A program made the translations under genes and the position numbers. A DNA stretch of 64,000 nt, from positions 558,001 through 622,000 of the forward strand of contig JAPDOI010000272.1 in the NCBI GenBank assembly GCA_029168955.1, read 5' to 3'. The notes below the pieces were generated by a model. It was given only the letters and a program-made list of their open reading frames with translations. It made no database searches and was not told where the DNA came from. This document shows, piece after piece, positions 42,420-53,002 of this stretch. The stretch's first letter is position 1. Every line of letters begins with the position of its first letter. Source of the stretch: Aplectana chamaeleonis. Its lineage: Eukaryota; Nematoda; Chromadorea; Rhabditida; Cosmocercidae.

Positions 42420-44489
42420 TAGTTTTTGTGCGATCCCTCATCTACTATTCTGTTAATCTATTCCACCTTTGGCGCTTGTTTCGCAAGAATTTCTCATCGG
42501 TAGTTCCAGTCTCGAGAGCTTCGGCGGAGTTGTTTGATCAAGATCATACTGAAGCAAAAGACGAAGCGAACATGATCGACTTCTTTTTCCTCTACGCCCT
42601 CTTCCCTATACGGGCGTCAGTCAATTCGCTATTCATTCAATATTTTCGAGTTTGAACGCCGATCAGTTTCTACATGAAATGGTACGGAAAACCACGAATT
42701 CCTTGATGCTTTCATGATGTGAAAAAGATTCAAGATTAATGTTCTTCCAGTGACCCGAACTAGCAGCTTGTGATTGCTTCTCATTTCCATCTATTGTAGT
42801 CTTAGGTGAAAAAAACTAAAATATAAGAACGAAGGAAAGCATTGGCTCGATGCTCAACAATTTTTCCATGTTAGCGCATCCATCAATCACTATCAGAAAG
42901 CGTCCGGGGCACACATGTGTGCTCATCGAGAAACATTCATAAGCTGAGAAACTATAATAGGTTGTCACTTGATTGTGCTGATGATTACTGGTCAAGCATA
43001 TAGACTCCACAGGCCAAACTAATATTTTCCGCTTATTATTGTACGTTGGCACAAACTGGGTGCACGTTAGCCATAACATATGCGCGCTTTGCGCCAACGC
43101 ACAAAAAGGAATGCAAAGTTTAGTGCGATCTGTGCCGACTGCAGTCATCGTGGGTGGAAAGGAAAGCAAACTTCTCGAAAGAAAATCCGCTTCCGCAATG
43201 GTGAGTAATGCACGGTTGTACGATTCAGAAGCTTTCATCTACTGCAGTTCTCAACAGCTTCTAAGGAGAACTATGGACCCAGTACATCAACAAGATTTTC
43301 AAGACGCTTGTGCATCCCTTATGAAAATCGTCCGTCACTCCACTTCTTCACATATGCTATGCGTCTTAGGGTAATTAATTGTCACAGGACGAGTCTTTGT
43401 CTTGCACAGACTTGGGCATGCCGTGCAGTCGGTTTTACAACCTTCGATGACAAATTTGCGTCTGCGGCGACCTTTCGCCAAGGTGTGGACCATCCGTCAT
43501 TGTTTTCCATTCAAATGTCACGAAGCAGCTGATCACGTTGAGCTTGTGATATCAAACAAATGACTGGTCCGCGATGATTTTCTACCGGTTGCAGCGAAAA
43601 TTGCGCAGCGATTGGCGATCAAAGTTCGCCCTAGGCAACTCATGACGTAGTGTGACGCCGAACGCGACCCGGTTTTTTCCCGTGATCCGCACTAAAATGG
43701 CGCACAGAACATGCGAGAGCAGTGAACTCTCATCTCATAGAGGTGATTTCTCGTTGATTCTAGCCTTTTGGAGAGCTATGTGTTGTGTTCAGCAGAAAAG
43801 AAAACAACGAAACCTTTTCTGTTTACGTGATAAAAGATAGAACAGCTATTTTCTCTCAGAAAAGAGTGATAAGCAGTGGTTCTGCCATAGACCTAGTGCG
43901 TGCCTCATTTCCTCACCGCGTGCGACGTCGGATAGTATTGCCCGACGTCGTATGGTAAAAGGACAATGACATTAAGACTTGATGTCCATTCTAACTCCAT
44001 GAATCCGATTTTTTCGTTGTACTTCAAGAAAAACGGACTTCTTCTAATTATTGCTGAAACGTCCACACCTGAAACAACTTGCAGAACTGGTTTGTAGATA
44101 TTCAGCGCCAATCTCGTTTTGACGTACGTATTTGCAACAAAAATTAAATTCGAAAACTCAGTGAAATGATTGGCCATGGAGCGCGCTGGTCTGCTACTGG
44201 TACTGGCCGTGGAACGCGGCTTCTACAGCGCGCGTCAATATTATAGGCAAGTGTCAAACTTCGTGTCTTCGCTTCAAGTTCGACCTTGCGGTTCGAATAT
44301 AATGCCGTAATCAGTTTCTGCGTCTCAATTAACCACACTAACTATAGGCAGCAAACTGGAAAATTTCAGCCAGAGAAAAATTTTCATGGTTTTTATGGTG
44401 AAAAAACGCTGTAATAGAATGCTCCAAAAATAGAGGAAAATGTAGACAAAACAAATTTATTCCTAAATGCTTATAGCTTTTACAAATAG
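42420..44489. other. No gene recognised
   Basis: About 2.1 kb. ORFs up to 140 codons on both strands (43039-43374 plus, 42816-43238 minus) overlap each other and show no domain. A CGACGTCGGA/CCCGACGTCG pair lies at 43925-43955. Confidence 0.4.
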
Positions 44490-44860
44490 GTCGAAGTGAT
44501 TGGCTCCCAGTGTGTTCCCCTCGATGCGAAACGGGTATAGATTTGGCATCGAAGCCGCCCAGTTTGGCGGCGCATCCTTGTCCATGTCAACCTCTACAGC
44601 AACCATAGTCATTAACGTCCCTCACTGCCTGCCAACATTCTTGATCAGCTTCTTTTGGAGTTTTTCTATTGAACTCGCGGCAGAATAGCACACCGGGCAA
44701 AGTTGTAATCTAATGGCTTTTCAAGCGCTCTGCCGTCGAGGTTCTTGAGCGGATTCTGGCTTCGAATACAGTGAATACCTGAGTTCTGAGGACTCCCTGG
44801 TAATCCACTGATGTCATGCGGTCAGTGAAAAACAACAAATGGTGGACATCTTCAGATATT
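44490..44860 (-). repeat. Inverted duplication, left arm, with coding-like frame
   Basis: Read on the minus strand it matches 47130-47490 on the plus strand. Shared DNA words are TTCAATAGMAAA, GAAGMTGATCAA and TGTAGAGGTTGACATG-like sequence. The encoded segments also match: HHLLFFTDRMTSVDYQ against NRLFFVTDRRSSVNHQ. No known family recognised. It may be a duplicated exon or arms of a large element. Confidence 0.65.
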
Positions 44861-45135
44861 TTACGAAGAGCTCTCAACATTTCTCTTGCTGCCAAAACAC
44901 AATTTCTTCCGCACATCCTGTCGGTAACGCTGATTTCCTTTCGAGCCGTCGAGACATCACTTACCTAAAAGTAGTGGCCGCGATTAAGAAAGTTGTTGAG
45001 AAAACCACAAAAATTAGCTTTGTCCGCAATCCTAATAGACCACGAAAATTACTCGTCAATAGACGGGCTATAAATTCAGTTATTCGGGTCCTAAGTTGCA
45101 ATCGTGTACAGGTGCACAACTCCGCCCAAAAATAA
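44839..45135 (+). CDS. Uncharacterised ORF, 98 codons
   Basis: The C-terminal half is basic (VVAAIKKVVEKTTKISF, NRPRKLLVNRR) and faintly like the helix-turn-helix part of a Tc1-type transposase. It has no further support, and I rate it as possibly a transposase fragment. Confidence 0.2.
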   Translation: MVDIFRYFTKSSQHFSCCQNTISSAHPVGNADFLSSRRDITYLKVVAAIKKVVEKTTKISFVRNPNRPRKLLVNRRAINSVIRVLSCNRVQVHNSAQK

Positions 45136-45559
45136 CGGAGTCGTATGCTGGGAATAGTCAAAATGCATTGACGCTTATAGTTAGAGCCATAAATAAATGC
45201 CAATTCATCTAATAAAAACAATTGAACGATGAAAACAAGCCTTTCATTCAATGTTTAATTTGGCGAGGACAGAGATATTATTCGAGCAGATCAGTCCAAG
45301 GCCCGTTCATTGACAAAATTTCAATTTTAAGCCCGCCGATGTTCTTTATTTATTTACCTATTCATTGAGTACGCTACATAAAGCAAGCGCAAGAAACATC
45401 AATACAGGTAACTGCAGAGAACATTACCCGGATGAAAAAAACACCAATACTGTTTTTTTTTTCATGTGGACCTAGAAACACAACGGCTTCTTCCCTGCAA
45501 TGCGTTTCAAACTCCACAAAGCAGAAGGTACCGGTACTGGTGTAATATCTAGGTTAAGA

Positions 45560-46851
45560 TACAGTGCGTTGCATAAGTATACCAACAGCTTCAAAATTGG
45601 TGGATCGAGTGTTAAAAGTAAGTTTTGAGTAAGATTCGTAATATCTACTACGCCGGAAACGATGAGTCACATCATATGACCGCTGCACCTCAAATTTGTT
45701 TCTGATTATGTAGCAGACTCCATTCTTTGCTCGATGCATAAGTATAGGAACACTTCAAAAACATTACAAGTTATTCAATCTTCATTAAACAATCATCAAC
45801 AAAAAGTTATAAGTATGAAGTTGCAGCACTACTCTGTGAATCCAGTTTGAGAAATGGGTCTGAAATGCTGTCGCTGAGCTCATTGAGAACATTTTCATCG
45901 AGTTCGCATGACGCATCCAGAATCGCCTGCTTCACAGCATTTAATTTCCCGTACTGCATCTCGATCTTGAAATAATTTTCTCCAAGAACAGATGTCCAAT
46001 AGGTTTTTTCTTGTGGTTTAGGTCGGGACTTACGGCTAACCAGAGCAAATATGTAGTCAACTTTAGTGTTCCGAAACCAACCCTATTTTGATCTGCTGAC
46101 ATGGATTGATGCGTTTTCCTGAGCAAACTTGAGTCGCTGATGTCTTTGATATCGAAGAAACGGTAGCGGTCGAGAGGACAGAACTTCATGGTACGTTTTC
46201 CTGTTGGATCGGGCCAACTGAAGAAACGCAATGCTGTGACGATGCTCTGAGCAATAGAATTCGTTCTCAATGAATCTCACAATGTTGGCTCAACGATGGA
46301 TGGAACTGCTGATGGTGTATCCCGAGAAATTCGACGCCATTTTGGACTAAGTCGTCAAGGCCGGTACAGTGGTGTTGGATGCTCGCAATGTGTCGTCCAT
46401 CTTGGACAGTGAGCTTCCTGGCGTACCGAGCGACAGCGGATGCCATACAAACAAAGCTAAAAGTACCGAATTCACGCACCTGACCGTCCAAGCAGTCTTG
46501 AAATCTATCGGACACCGAGTCCAGCGACGCTCGAAGCCTCATCCCGAGCTTGTTCAGGTCAAAAGTGAGAACAACGGGAGATGTTGATAAGTTTTCTCAC
46601 ATAGCATCAAGCTTCTGATACACAAGAGAAACTGACAATTTCGCCCTCAGAATCGCCAGATAACTCTGTGTTTTCAATGTGTTCGTGAACTTATGCAAAA
46701 AGCAGAAATCGGAGTATGCCGCATAAATGGAAGTAAAATTGAGGAGTGATGGTGATATGGCCAGATTACATAGAAACTGGAACCCTTAGCTTTTTTTAAT
46801 GTTCAATTATTCGATTTTGATGGTGTTCGTGTACTTATGCAACGCACTGTA
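45560..46851 (-). mobile_element. Tc1-like transposon with doubled terminal sites
   Basis: TACAGTGCGTTGCATAAGTA at the left and TACTTATGCAACGCACTGTA at the right bound 1292 bp with TA edges. A second GCATAAGTAT lies at 45736-45745 and a second ACTTATGC at 46689-46696, so each end has an outer and an inner site about 145-165 bp apart, the inverted-repeat/direct-repeat layout of Tc3 and Sleeping Beauty-type elements. It holds a decayed transposase on the minus strand. Confidence 0.85.
45840..46620 (-). pseudogene. Tc1-like transposase, heavily decayed
   Basis: On the minus strand the strongest match is LKFAQENASIHVSRSK (about 46083-46130), the FQQDNAxxHxS region around the second catalytic Asp; Asp is replaced by Glu here. 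Downstream a WFRNTKVDY-like stretch and NHKKKPIGHLFLEKII stand in place of the DLNPIENLW motif in another frame. Several stops and frame changes separate the pieces. It cannot be functional. Limits are approximate. Confidence 0.65.
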
Positions 46852-47129
46852 GGGATCATTGATGCCGATGATGTGGAGTGGGCTCGTCCACCACCGAAAG
46901 CTCGCAAAGTTGAGGCTGATCAATTGACCTAAAATGGAGTTCTCGAGCAACCTTTTCATATCGATCCTACTACTTTGAAACCAGAAAGAGGGTTTAGAGA
47001 AGAAAAGTAGACAAGCACATTGTACGGCGACCACTATTTTCAGGCCATGAATGCACTTTTAGAAGGACATACACTGTGTTTAGAACAGACGGAACACTGG
47101 GAGCTGATCGTCAATCCTGACTGTGTCAA

Positions 47130-47490
47130 CCGTTTGTTTTTTGTTACTGATCGTAGGTCATCTGTCAACCACCAGATGAGTCTCAAATATCAGGCACGCA
47201 CTGCACAGGTCAGGATCAGAATGCGCACCAGCATATCGACAACAGTGTGGTTCAGTTAACATTTGATAACAGTTTTGTGCTGGCCGATGTTCTGCTCTGA
47301 CCCAAATTCAATAGCAAATCTCTAGAAGATGCTGATCAAAAAATCTCGCAGATAGTGACTTTGAGGACCGTCCCGGACTAGTTGTAGAGGTTGGCATGAA
47401 GAAGACTGCATCGCGAAGCTAGGTCGCATCGATGCCAATTCGGGTCTCTCAGGTAGCTTCGTATCGAGGAGAACATATTAAGTCACGACT
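47130..47490 (+). repeat. Inverted duplication, right arm
   Basis: This is the partner of 44490-44860, in inverse orientation. The frame 47020-47259 carries FFVTDRRSSVNHQMSLKYQA and RIRMRTSISTT, matching the left arm's FFTDRMTSVDYQ and RIRSRTSTAE. The Tc1-like element lies between the two arms. Confidence 0.65.
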
Positions 47491-47879
47491 ACTTTTCACC
47501 ATTTGAAAGCCTATACTTTTGACGAAATCTATTTTGACCTTTTTTCTCCAGAAAATAGTCAAATTTTCCTCTGGCTGACTTTCCTAGTTCACTGCCCGAA
47601 TAGTAGGGTCATCTGAAACGCAGAATCTAAAATCAACATACATATCGAATCACAGAGCAGATTTCGGTGCAAAACATTAGGATTCAAGACATTCCTGTGC
47701 ATTTGATCTGCGCTGCACATACAAATGTCCGTCACTGCAGTAGAAGAAGGTGATGCCGCGTTCACACGTATGTATCAGAAAAATCAATTGAGGGGGTGAA
47801 TCTCAAGAGCACGGGATCGGCAAACTTTGCGGAAAGAAGCTACCGAACCTACCCGAGTAAGGAAAATCAATATGGATGG

Positions 47880-48003
47880 GCAAGGTCCTCAACGAAGGAA
47901 TCGGCAGCACACCAGCTGGAGGTGCTGCTATTTGGCAGCAGCTGCTGTTCGTACGCGGGTTCAATTGCTATTGTGCCGGCGTACTACCGCACGAGTGTCT
48001 GAG
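47880..48003. repeat. Fragment related to the 37684-38376 element
   Basis: CAATTGCTATTGTGCCGGCG, TACTACCGCACG and GTGTCTGAG resemble the right end of 37684-38376 (CGCTATTGTGCCGACGTACT then CTGTCTGAG), and GGCAGCAGCTGCTG resembles its CAGCAGCTCCTG. A solo end or truncated copy. Confidence 0.6.
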
Positions 48004-49848
48004 GATGAAGTTCATTTGATAACCTTTCTGAGCAATCTTACGCAAGCGCTTGAATTTTGCCGCATCGCAACTCGCGCGAACTTACACCTGAAATTGGAGC
48101 AACCTTACATATTAACGACTGAAAATGGGAGCAGGTTTTAATGTTGGAAAGGTTGGAGATAATGTTCGCATCCACGACGAAATGTTGCCGAGCCAGAGGA
48201 ATCAACCACTGGGGAAAATTGGAGAACGTTCAGAAGCAGTGTTCACGATAAAAAACAATCGTATTCTAGTCTTCAACGTTCACTTCAGTGGAAAGTTCAC
48301 ATCAAATCTCAGCTTTCAAAGAAAAAACTGTCTGAAAAATTCTTCAAATACGCCTGTTTCGGGTGTTTGTTGCAGTTCGGAGATTCGATAATCGTATCGT
48401 CGGACACAGCTTTGCGCTTCAAACTTTTTAGGCCCCCTCTATTTGCGTTTTTTTTAATAAAGTGCTTAAAATGAAAAGAGTCTAATGCGTGTGCTGGAAT
48501 TTTGGGAAGCCTTGAGATAAAGAATGTTCAACAGTTTGGTAATTGTCCCTTTCAATGGACGACTCTTCCAAAAGGTGGGCGGTGTGATCGAATGAGTCAG
48601 CTGATCCACGATTTTACCTTACTGTCTGCCCATTCTTTGCCCTTCTTTTCTCATCGCTTCTCTTAGATAGACCTAAAGCTCACGCTCCATCAAAAAAAAA
48701 ACTGAGAACTTTGTCATCGTGAACAAGCCTTTAACAGTCATGCCAATTTATAACAATCTTAGATATTCAACACATGGCCATAAATATAAGATAGATGACC
48801 TTCAACCCCCCCCCTTATCGGACACAATGCTAGGAAATAAATATATTAGAGTTGCTGCCTACTCATCATAAATTAACTTGGCCTTCATTTATCTATGACA
48901 GTGAGAACTACATGATTTCATGGAGCACCGCAGTTGTCCTAAAACGAATCCTGGCTAATGCACTTAAACTTTCCATCAGTTCTCATTTCCCATCTCTCAT
49001 GGCCAGCAGGAAGGGCACCACCACCACCATATGGAATGATCAGACATCGCTTGGCTCTTGTTCGCTTTATCATTTCGGAACGAGCTGCTCATGAAAAACA
49101 TGGTTTTTTTTCTGCTTAGTAGTTCTATGGCGGAGGATGCATACTTCTGATCAGCAGTCACCAAGTCTTGTCCAATTTGTCTCGGCATACCCGCCAAACA
49201 TGATGCTCTGTCCATATTACTTCCATGAACGCCATCGCTTCTGAAGCTCAAAATAACCGTGTTGGACAGCTCAGGAATGCTTGTAAGAGCCCTTCTATAA
49301 ACTTCTGAAAGCTACCTAATTGTGAACAATCCCTCAGCTGCGCCTCATGGCTAAATGTCCCTCGATCTCAGTGCTAAATCGGCTGAATACTCAGCTTGTT
49401 TGTCCGTGATTAATCGATGCGATCGACGTGAATACCCCATCCATTCATCCATCCATCGGTATGTCCCCCTTCAGCCCGCCTCGTCGCGTCAGAGAAAACT
49501 TCCCCTTCTCTGATGGTGACGACGTAGATGCGTGCATTCGTCAATATACACCTCCATGTAATTAATTATCCCACATAGACACAACGACGCCACTGACTTG
49601 CAGAGACAGGGATCTCCCCACTGATCGATAGGATCGATAAGATCGATCGATTATAGTGTGGCGCAACATCTATTATACACCTGTCAGCTGCGGATATACT
49701 GAAATTTCGATGTATTTTCGAAAAAGAGAACTCGCCTTTACAAAAGCATAAAGAAATGTCAACAGGAAAGTTCCTTCTGTGTTTGGTGCATGATTTCGTG
49801 CAATTTCAGTAGCAGCGGTGCATTCTGCGCCACTGCGCGTATGTTTGC
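48004..49848. other. No gene recognised
   Basis: About 1.8 kb. Short ORFs only. 49615-49660 has GATCGATAGGATCGATAAGATCGATCGAT, a simple GATCGATA repeat. A C-run lies at 48810-48820. Confidence 0.4.
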
Positions 49849-50356
49849 TTAAAGGCAGTATTCACAATAATCTTCAAATTTTAGATTAAATGCAAAATCG
49901 ATTGTTTCGCCCCCGGGTAGAACTGAAATCACGATGAGATCAAGAAAAACGCACTAGAAAGGCACGAAATCCTCTCACCCCGAAATACTCTCACCCCGCG
50001 TCTTTACTCTCGCAGGATCTGGTTCATTGTGGCAATGAAATCTTTTGTGGACCTGTATTTTGCAAATCTCTTCTATCTGTGTCTCTGTTCTTTCCTTCGG
50101 ACCCTAAACAATACTGTTCTGCCTAAAATATTCTTTCATTGTTGATTTGTCCCATTTTTGCCGGTGACAACCACCGGGAACATGTTCATCCAATCGGACA
50201 ACTAGTCCAGGCCAGAGAATAATGTCACTGAAATACGACGTTTAAATGCGTTTCTCGCCTTTTCCCCGTAATTTTGGTAACACTTAGTGGCCAACGCCAC
50301 TAAGTGTTTTGAGTGAAGAACTCGGAAATGAAAATCATCGTGAACATTGCCTTTAA
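49849..50356. mobile_element. TTAA-type MITE (GTGTTCACGAT family), copy 2
   Basis: The left TTAAAGGCAGTATTCACAAT and the right ATCGTGAACATTGCCTTTAA match the ends of 9790-10481. Inside the right part is the palindrome CACTTAGTGGC/GCCACTAAGTG (about 50283-50309). It shares its right TTAA with the next element. Confidence 0.85.
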
Positions 50357-50826
50357 AGGCACAGTGCAACCTCAGAGATAATTTTTGATATTACGGTCCG
50401 GTCACCGCCTATAGCAAGCCTGCCAAGTGCTAAATTTCAGTTCGCTCAATTAAGCGAGAAAAGGCTAGGAAAAAGTCGACCACGCCCCCTTTAAAATAAA
50501 ACGCCCACTGCCAGGTTTCCGACCTGAATGGGGAACAGACGCGCGAATGATTTTATTCAACACCTATGTTCTCCGATTTGTCTTTAGTCTGACTTTATAT
50601 TGTGGCCTGTTTCAGAACGATGGCTGCGAATAACGAGTAAAAGCAGGCTCGACAGAACTCGTCCACGAACTTCCAGCCGTTCAAAATCGAAGTTTTTGAG
50701 GAGCCGTAACTCCGTTCGTAGTGAGTTCTAAGCGATTCTGGAGACACTATCGTGATCAGCGTGAAATTTTCTTCAAGATAGGCAGAAAAACGAATAATCG
50801 ATTGTGAGAATGGACTGTGCCTTTAA
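50353..50826. mobile_element. TTAA-type MITE (CACAGTGCAACC family), copy 1
   Basis: It starts TTAAAGGCACAGTGCAACCT and ends TGGACTGTGCCTTTAA. It matches 60763-61224 end to end in the same orientation, with shared ATTTTTGATATTAYGGTCCG, GAGACGCGCGAATGATTT and GTGATCAGCGTGAAATTTTC. There is no ORF; ends only about 20 bp inverted. Confidence 0.9.
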
Positions 50827-51058
50827 GCAGACTTCACAGTAGGGACAGCTAATTAGCGCGATAAGCTCCTGACAATCTCTCGCCTCACAGGGGCCGAGCG
50901 CTACTGGGAATACAAGATCAGTTGGAGTTTCGAAAGGACCCGTGCGTAGCCGGCCTTGAGCCACGCGCACTCTACAAGCTTTTCGAGTGATGAAAGACAC
51001 AGGATACTGTGTGCCACTGAAACCACCTAAATGTTCGACATTTTGACCAGCACAATAA

Positions 51059-51607
51059 TTAGAACTGAAATGCGTGCATCACCTTCAGAATATTTTCTCG
51101 TTTCTGGATGTCGAAAGGAAGGTCGCGGACGATCACGTGCGAGTTAAATCGCTTGAGCAACGCTTTCACATAGCTAAAAACTCGACGTCTGTCGGCTGAA
51201 CCAGGCTTGTAGCGCCAGGTGGTATCTTCAGATTGTGCAAGTTCTCCCCACCGGCACAAGAGCCTGTATAGCGCTTTGATCGGAAAAAACCACTCCACGA
51301 GTCGAGAAGGAGAACACAATTTTGACACTTCAGTTCCTTCCGAGAAGGTGATTGTCCGTGATGCATTCGTCTCCGAAGTCATGCAGTCCTCGTCTTGCTC
51401 GAGGTTCCACTCGTTTTCTTCTTCATGTTCGTCGATGTCCATTTCCTCTGCTTCGGGAACTTCATCCAGTTCCTTTGCTTCGAAAGTCTTGAGTATACTT
51501 ATGAGCCTGTCTACTAACTTCTTTTCATCCCTCGATGGGGCGGCATCAACACCGGTAGCATAGTGGAGTGTGATTAGATGGATGACAACACGCGGATCAG
51601 CCGGCAT
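51059..51607 (-). pseudogene. Tc5/DDE_1-type transposase fragment
   Basis: In one minus frame (51366-51166) CVLLLDSWSGFF and IPPGATSLVQPTDVEF are present. These are the hallmark blocks of the DDE_1 superfamily (Tc5, pogo, CENP-B-like), with the second and third catalytic acids in LLDSW and QPTDV. The phase then shifts at the T-run near 51180 into the frame that ends at 51059 (FSYVKALLKRFNSHVIVRDL). The same longer frame upstream reads as a very acidic stretch (EVPEAEEMDIDEHEEENEW) that overlaps the DDE frame, so its coding status is unclear. The N-terminal DNA-binding part is absent. Confidence 0.6.
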
Positions 51608-51699
51608 TTATGGCGAACAACAGTCTCGAAAAATGCTTACCTCGGTTAGCAGCGTGCTACGATCGATAGAAGATAAATAATGTTTACTTACCCGGTCCT

Positions 51700-51790
51700 T
51701 TCAAGAGTTCACTAAACTAGTACTTGTTAGTACTTGCAACTAGTACTTAACGAGTCCTGTTACTTTTGGTACTAGTAACTAGTTCAGAAA
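51700..51790. repeat. ACTAGTACTT short repeats
   Basis: ACTAGTACTT and close variants recur about six times with irregular spacing. A low-complexity patch of unknown role. Confidence 0.6.
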
Positions 51791-52279
51791 TGTGATGTAA
51801 TAGTTCCGAATCATGTAAGTTCTCCAAAACAAAGGAAAATCCTTGATGGGAAGCAAATCCTAGAATCCCTTGCACCCGAGTCTATTTCACTGTCGATATG
51901 ACTATATCGCGCAGCGAAAGCATAAAATGACATTTGGGATAAAATTCTTGATCAAAATATGGAAGTTCCATTAATTTGCGAAAAAGCAGTTTTGCAATGG
52001 GTTCGAACTCTTGTCTCATGCCCACCATCGCCCGTCCCTCCCTCTGCGCCGTCGATGCTGTTGGTGGGACCGCTTAGCGATCCATAGACTAGGAGGAGAT
52101 CGATGGCTAGCAAACTTTTGGAGCTTGTAACTCCTTTGGATCAGTGTCTCGCGGCGGGTTACCTACACTATTTTACTATGTAAGGCGTGAACTTTCCCGT
52201 ATGACATTAGATTTCTTCCGTTCAGACATACGGTTCTTATACTTCCCTTGTAAGTATAACGGCTAATTACTATAGTTGT

Positions 52280-52530
52280 GCCTTTCGAATAGATTCGAAT
52301 CGATATAGTCGAATAGTTGCTGTTCGAATACGTATTCATTATCGGAATTCCTAAAATCGCACTATTTGAATACTATTCAAAAATCGGACCTCAAAAAAGG
52401 GGGTATTCGAATCTGTCCAATAATCGGACCCCTAAAAAAAGCTGGTATCCAAATTTATTAAATTATCGAAGCGTACTATTCGAATATTCAATCGAGTAGT
52501 TATAATTTGGAAAGGTTTCGAATAGATTGG
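52280..52530. repeat. TATTCGAAT-rich degenerate repeats
   Basis: TCGAATAG, TATTCGAAT and ATAATCGGACC words recur. Two adjacent units of about 55 bp (CAAAAATCGGACCTCAAAAA and CCAATAATCGGACCCCTAAA) are visible at 52377-52450. No ORF worth naming. Confidence 0.65.
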
Positions 52531-52788
52531 CTTTTTTCCTCACGGCCGACCCTGCCATAATGCCGGTGCTGGTCCTGACACGATGAGGGATAGTTAGCGA
52601 AACCTGTCGCTGCAGCGGCGAGGAAGTATACTAATGACCTTAACATCCTGCCTTCTAAGAATAGCGAAGGAACTAGGCACCAGTAGCCTTTTGCTGAAGC
52701 ACAGATACTTCAATCCTCCTCGTATTGTGAAAAAATACGTCTATTATCCGAGTGCGAGGCCGAGGGAGGCTGAGTTTGAACCCCTGTC

Positions 52789-52860
52789 AGGTACCATACT
52801 CCAACATTGAGCGAATGTAAATTTTATAGGCCTTTATCAGCAACTGTGGCTCTTTCAATC
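52789..52860 (-). pseudogene. LINE reverse transcriptase scrap
   Basis: The minus frame reads KEPQLLIKAYKIYIRSMLEYGT, the post-thumb motif of CR1/jockey-type LINEs (compare VRPLLEYCTPIWS at 18250). It is cut by the TTAAAGGCAGGGTCC end at 52861, suggesting a MITE inserted into an old LINE copy. Only about 24 codons are clear. Confidence 0.6.
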
Positions 52861-52900
52861 TTAAAGGCAGGGTCCGGGCAGAATTTTGGTTTCTAGATTT
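52861..52900. repeat. Solo TTAAAGGCAGGGTCC element end
   Basis: TTAAAGGCAGGGTCCG equals the left end of 31458-31905. I found no right partner in the following 2 kb. Confidence 0.55.
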
Positions 52901-52937
52901 CACGCTGGATCGGAGCGTATGGTACAGTAGGAGCGAA

Positions 52938-53002
52938 CATTGCTCCCCCGTGCGTTCTGCGTCACGGTAGGTGAGCGTCGCAGAACGCACGGGTGTGCAA
53001 TG
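52938..53002. repeat. Strong hairpin
   Basis: CATTGC plus CCCGTGCGTTCTGCG is mirrored by CGCAGAACGCACGGG plus GCAATG with a loop of about 17 bp. Confidence 0.85.

Noticed and set aside
42816..43374. Overlapping ORFs of 111 and 140 codons on opposite strands
   Set aside because: Neither has a recognised domain, splice support or composition that favours coding.
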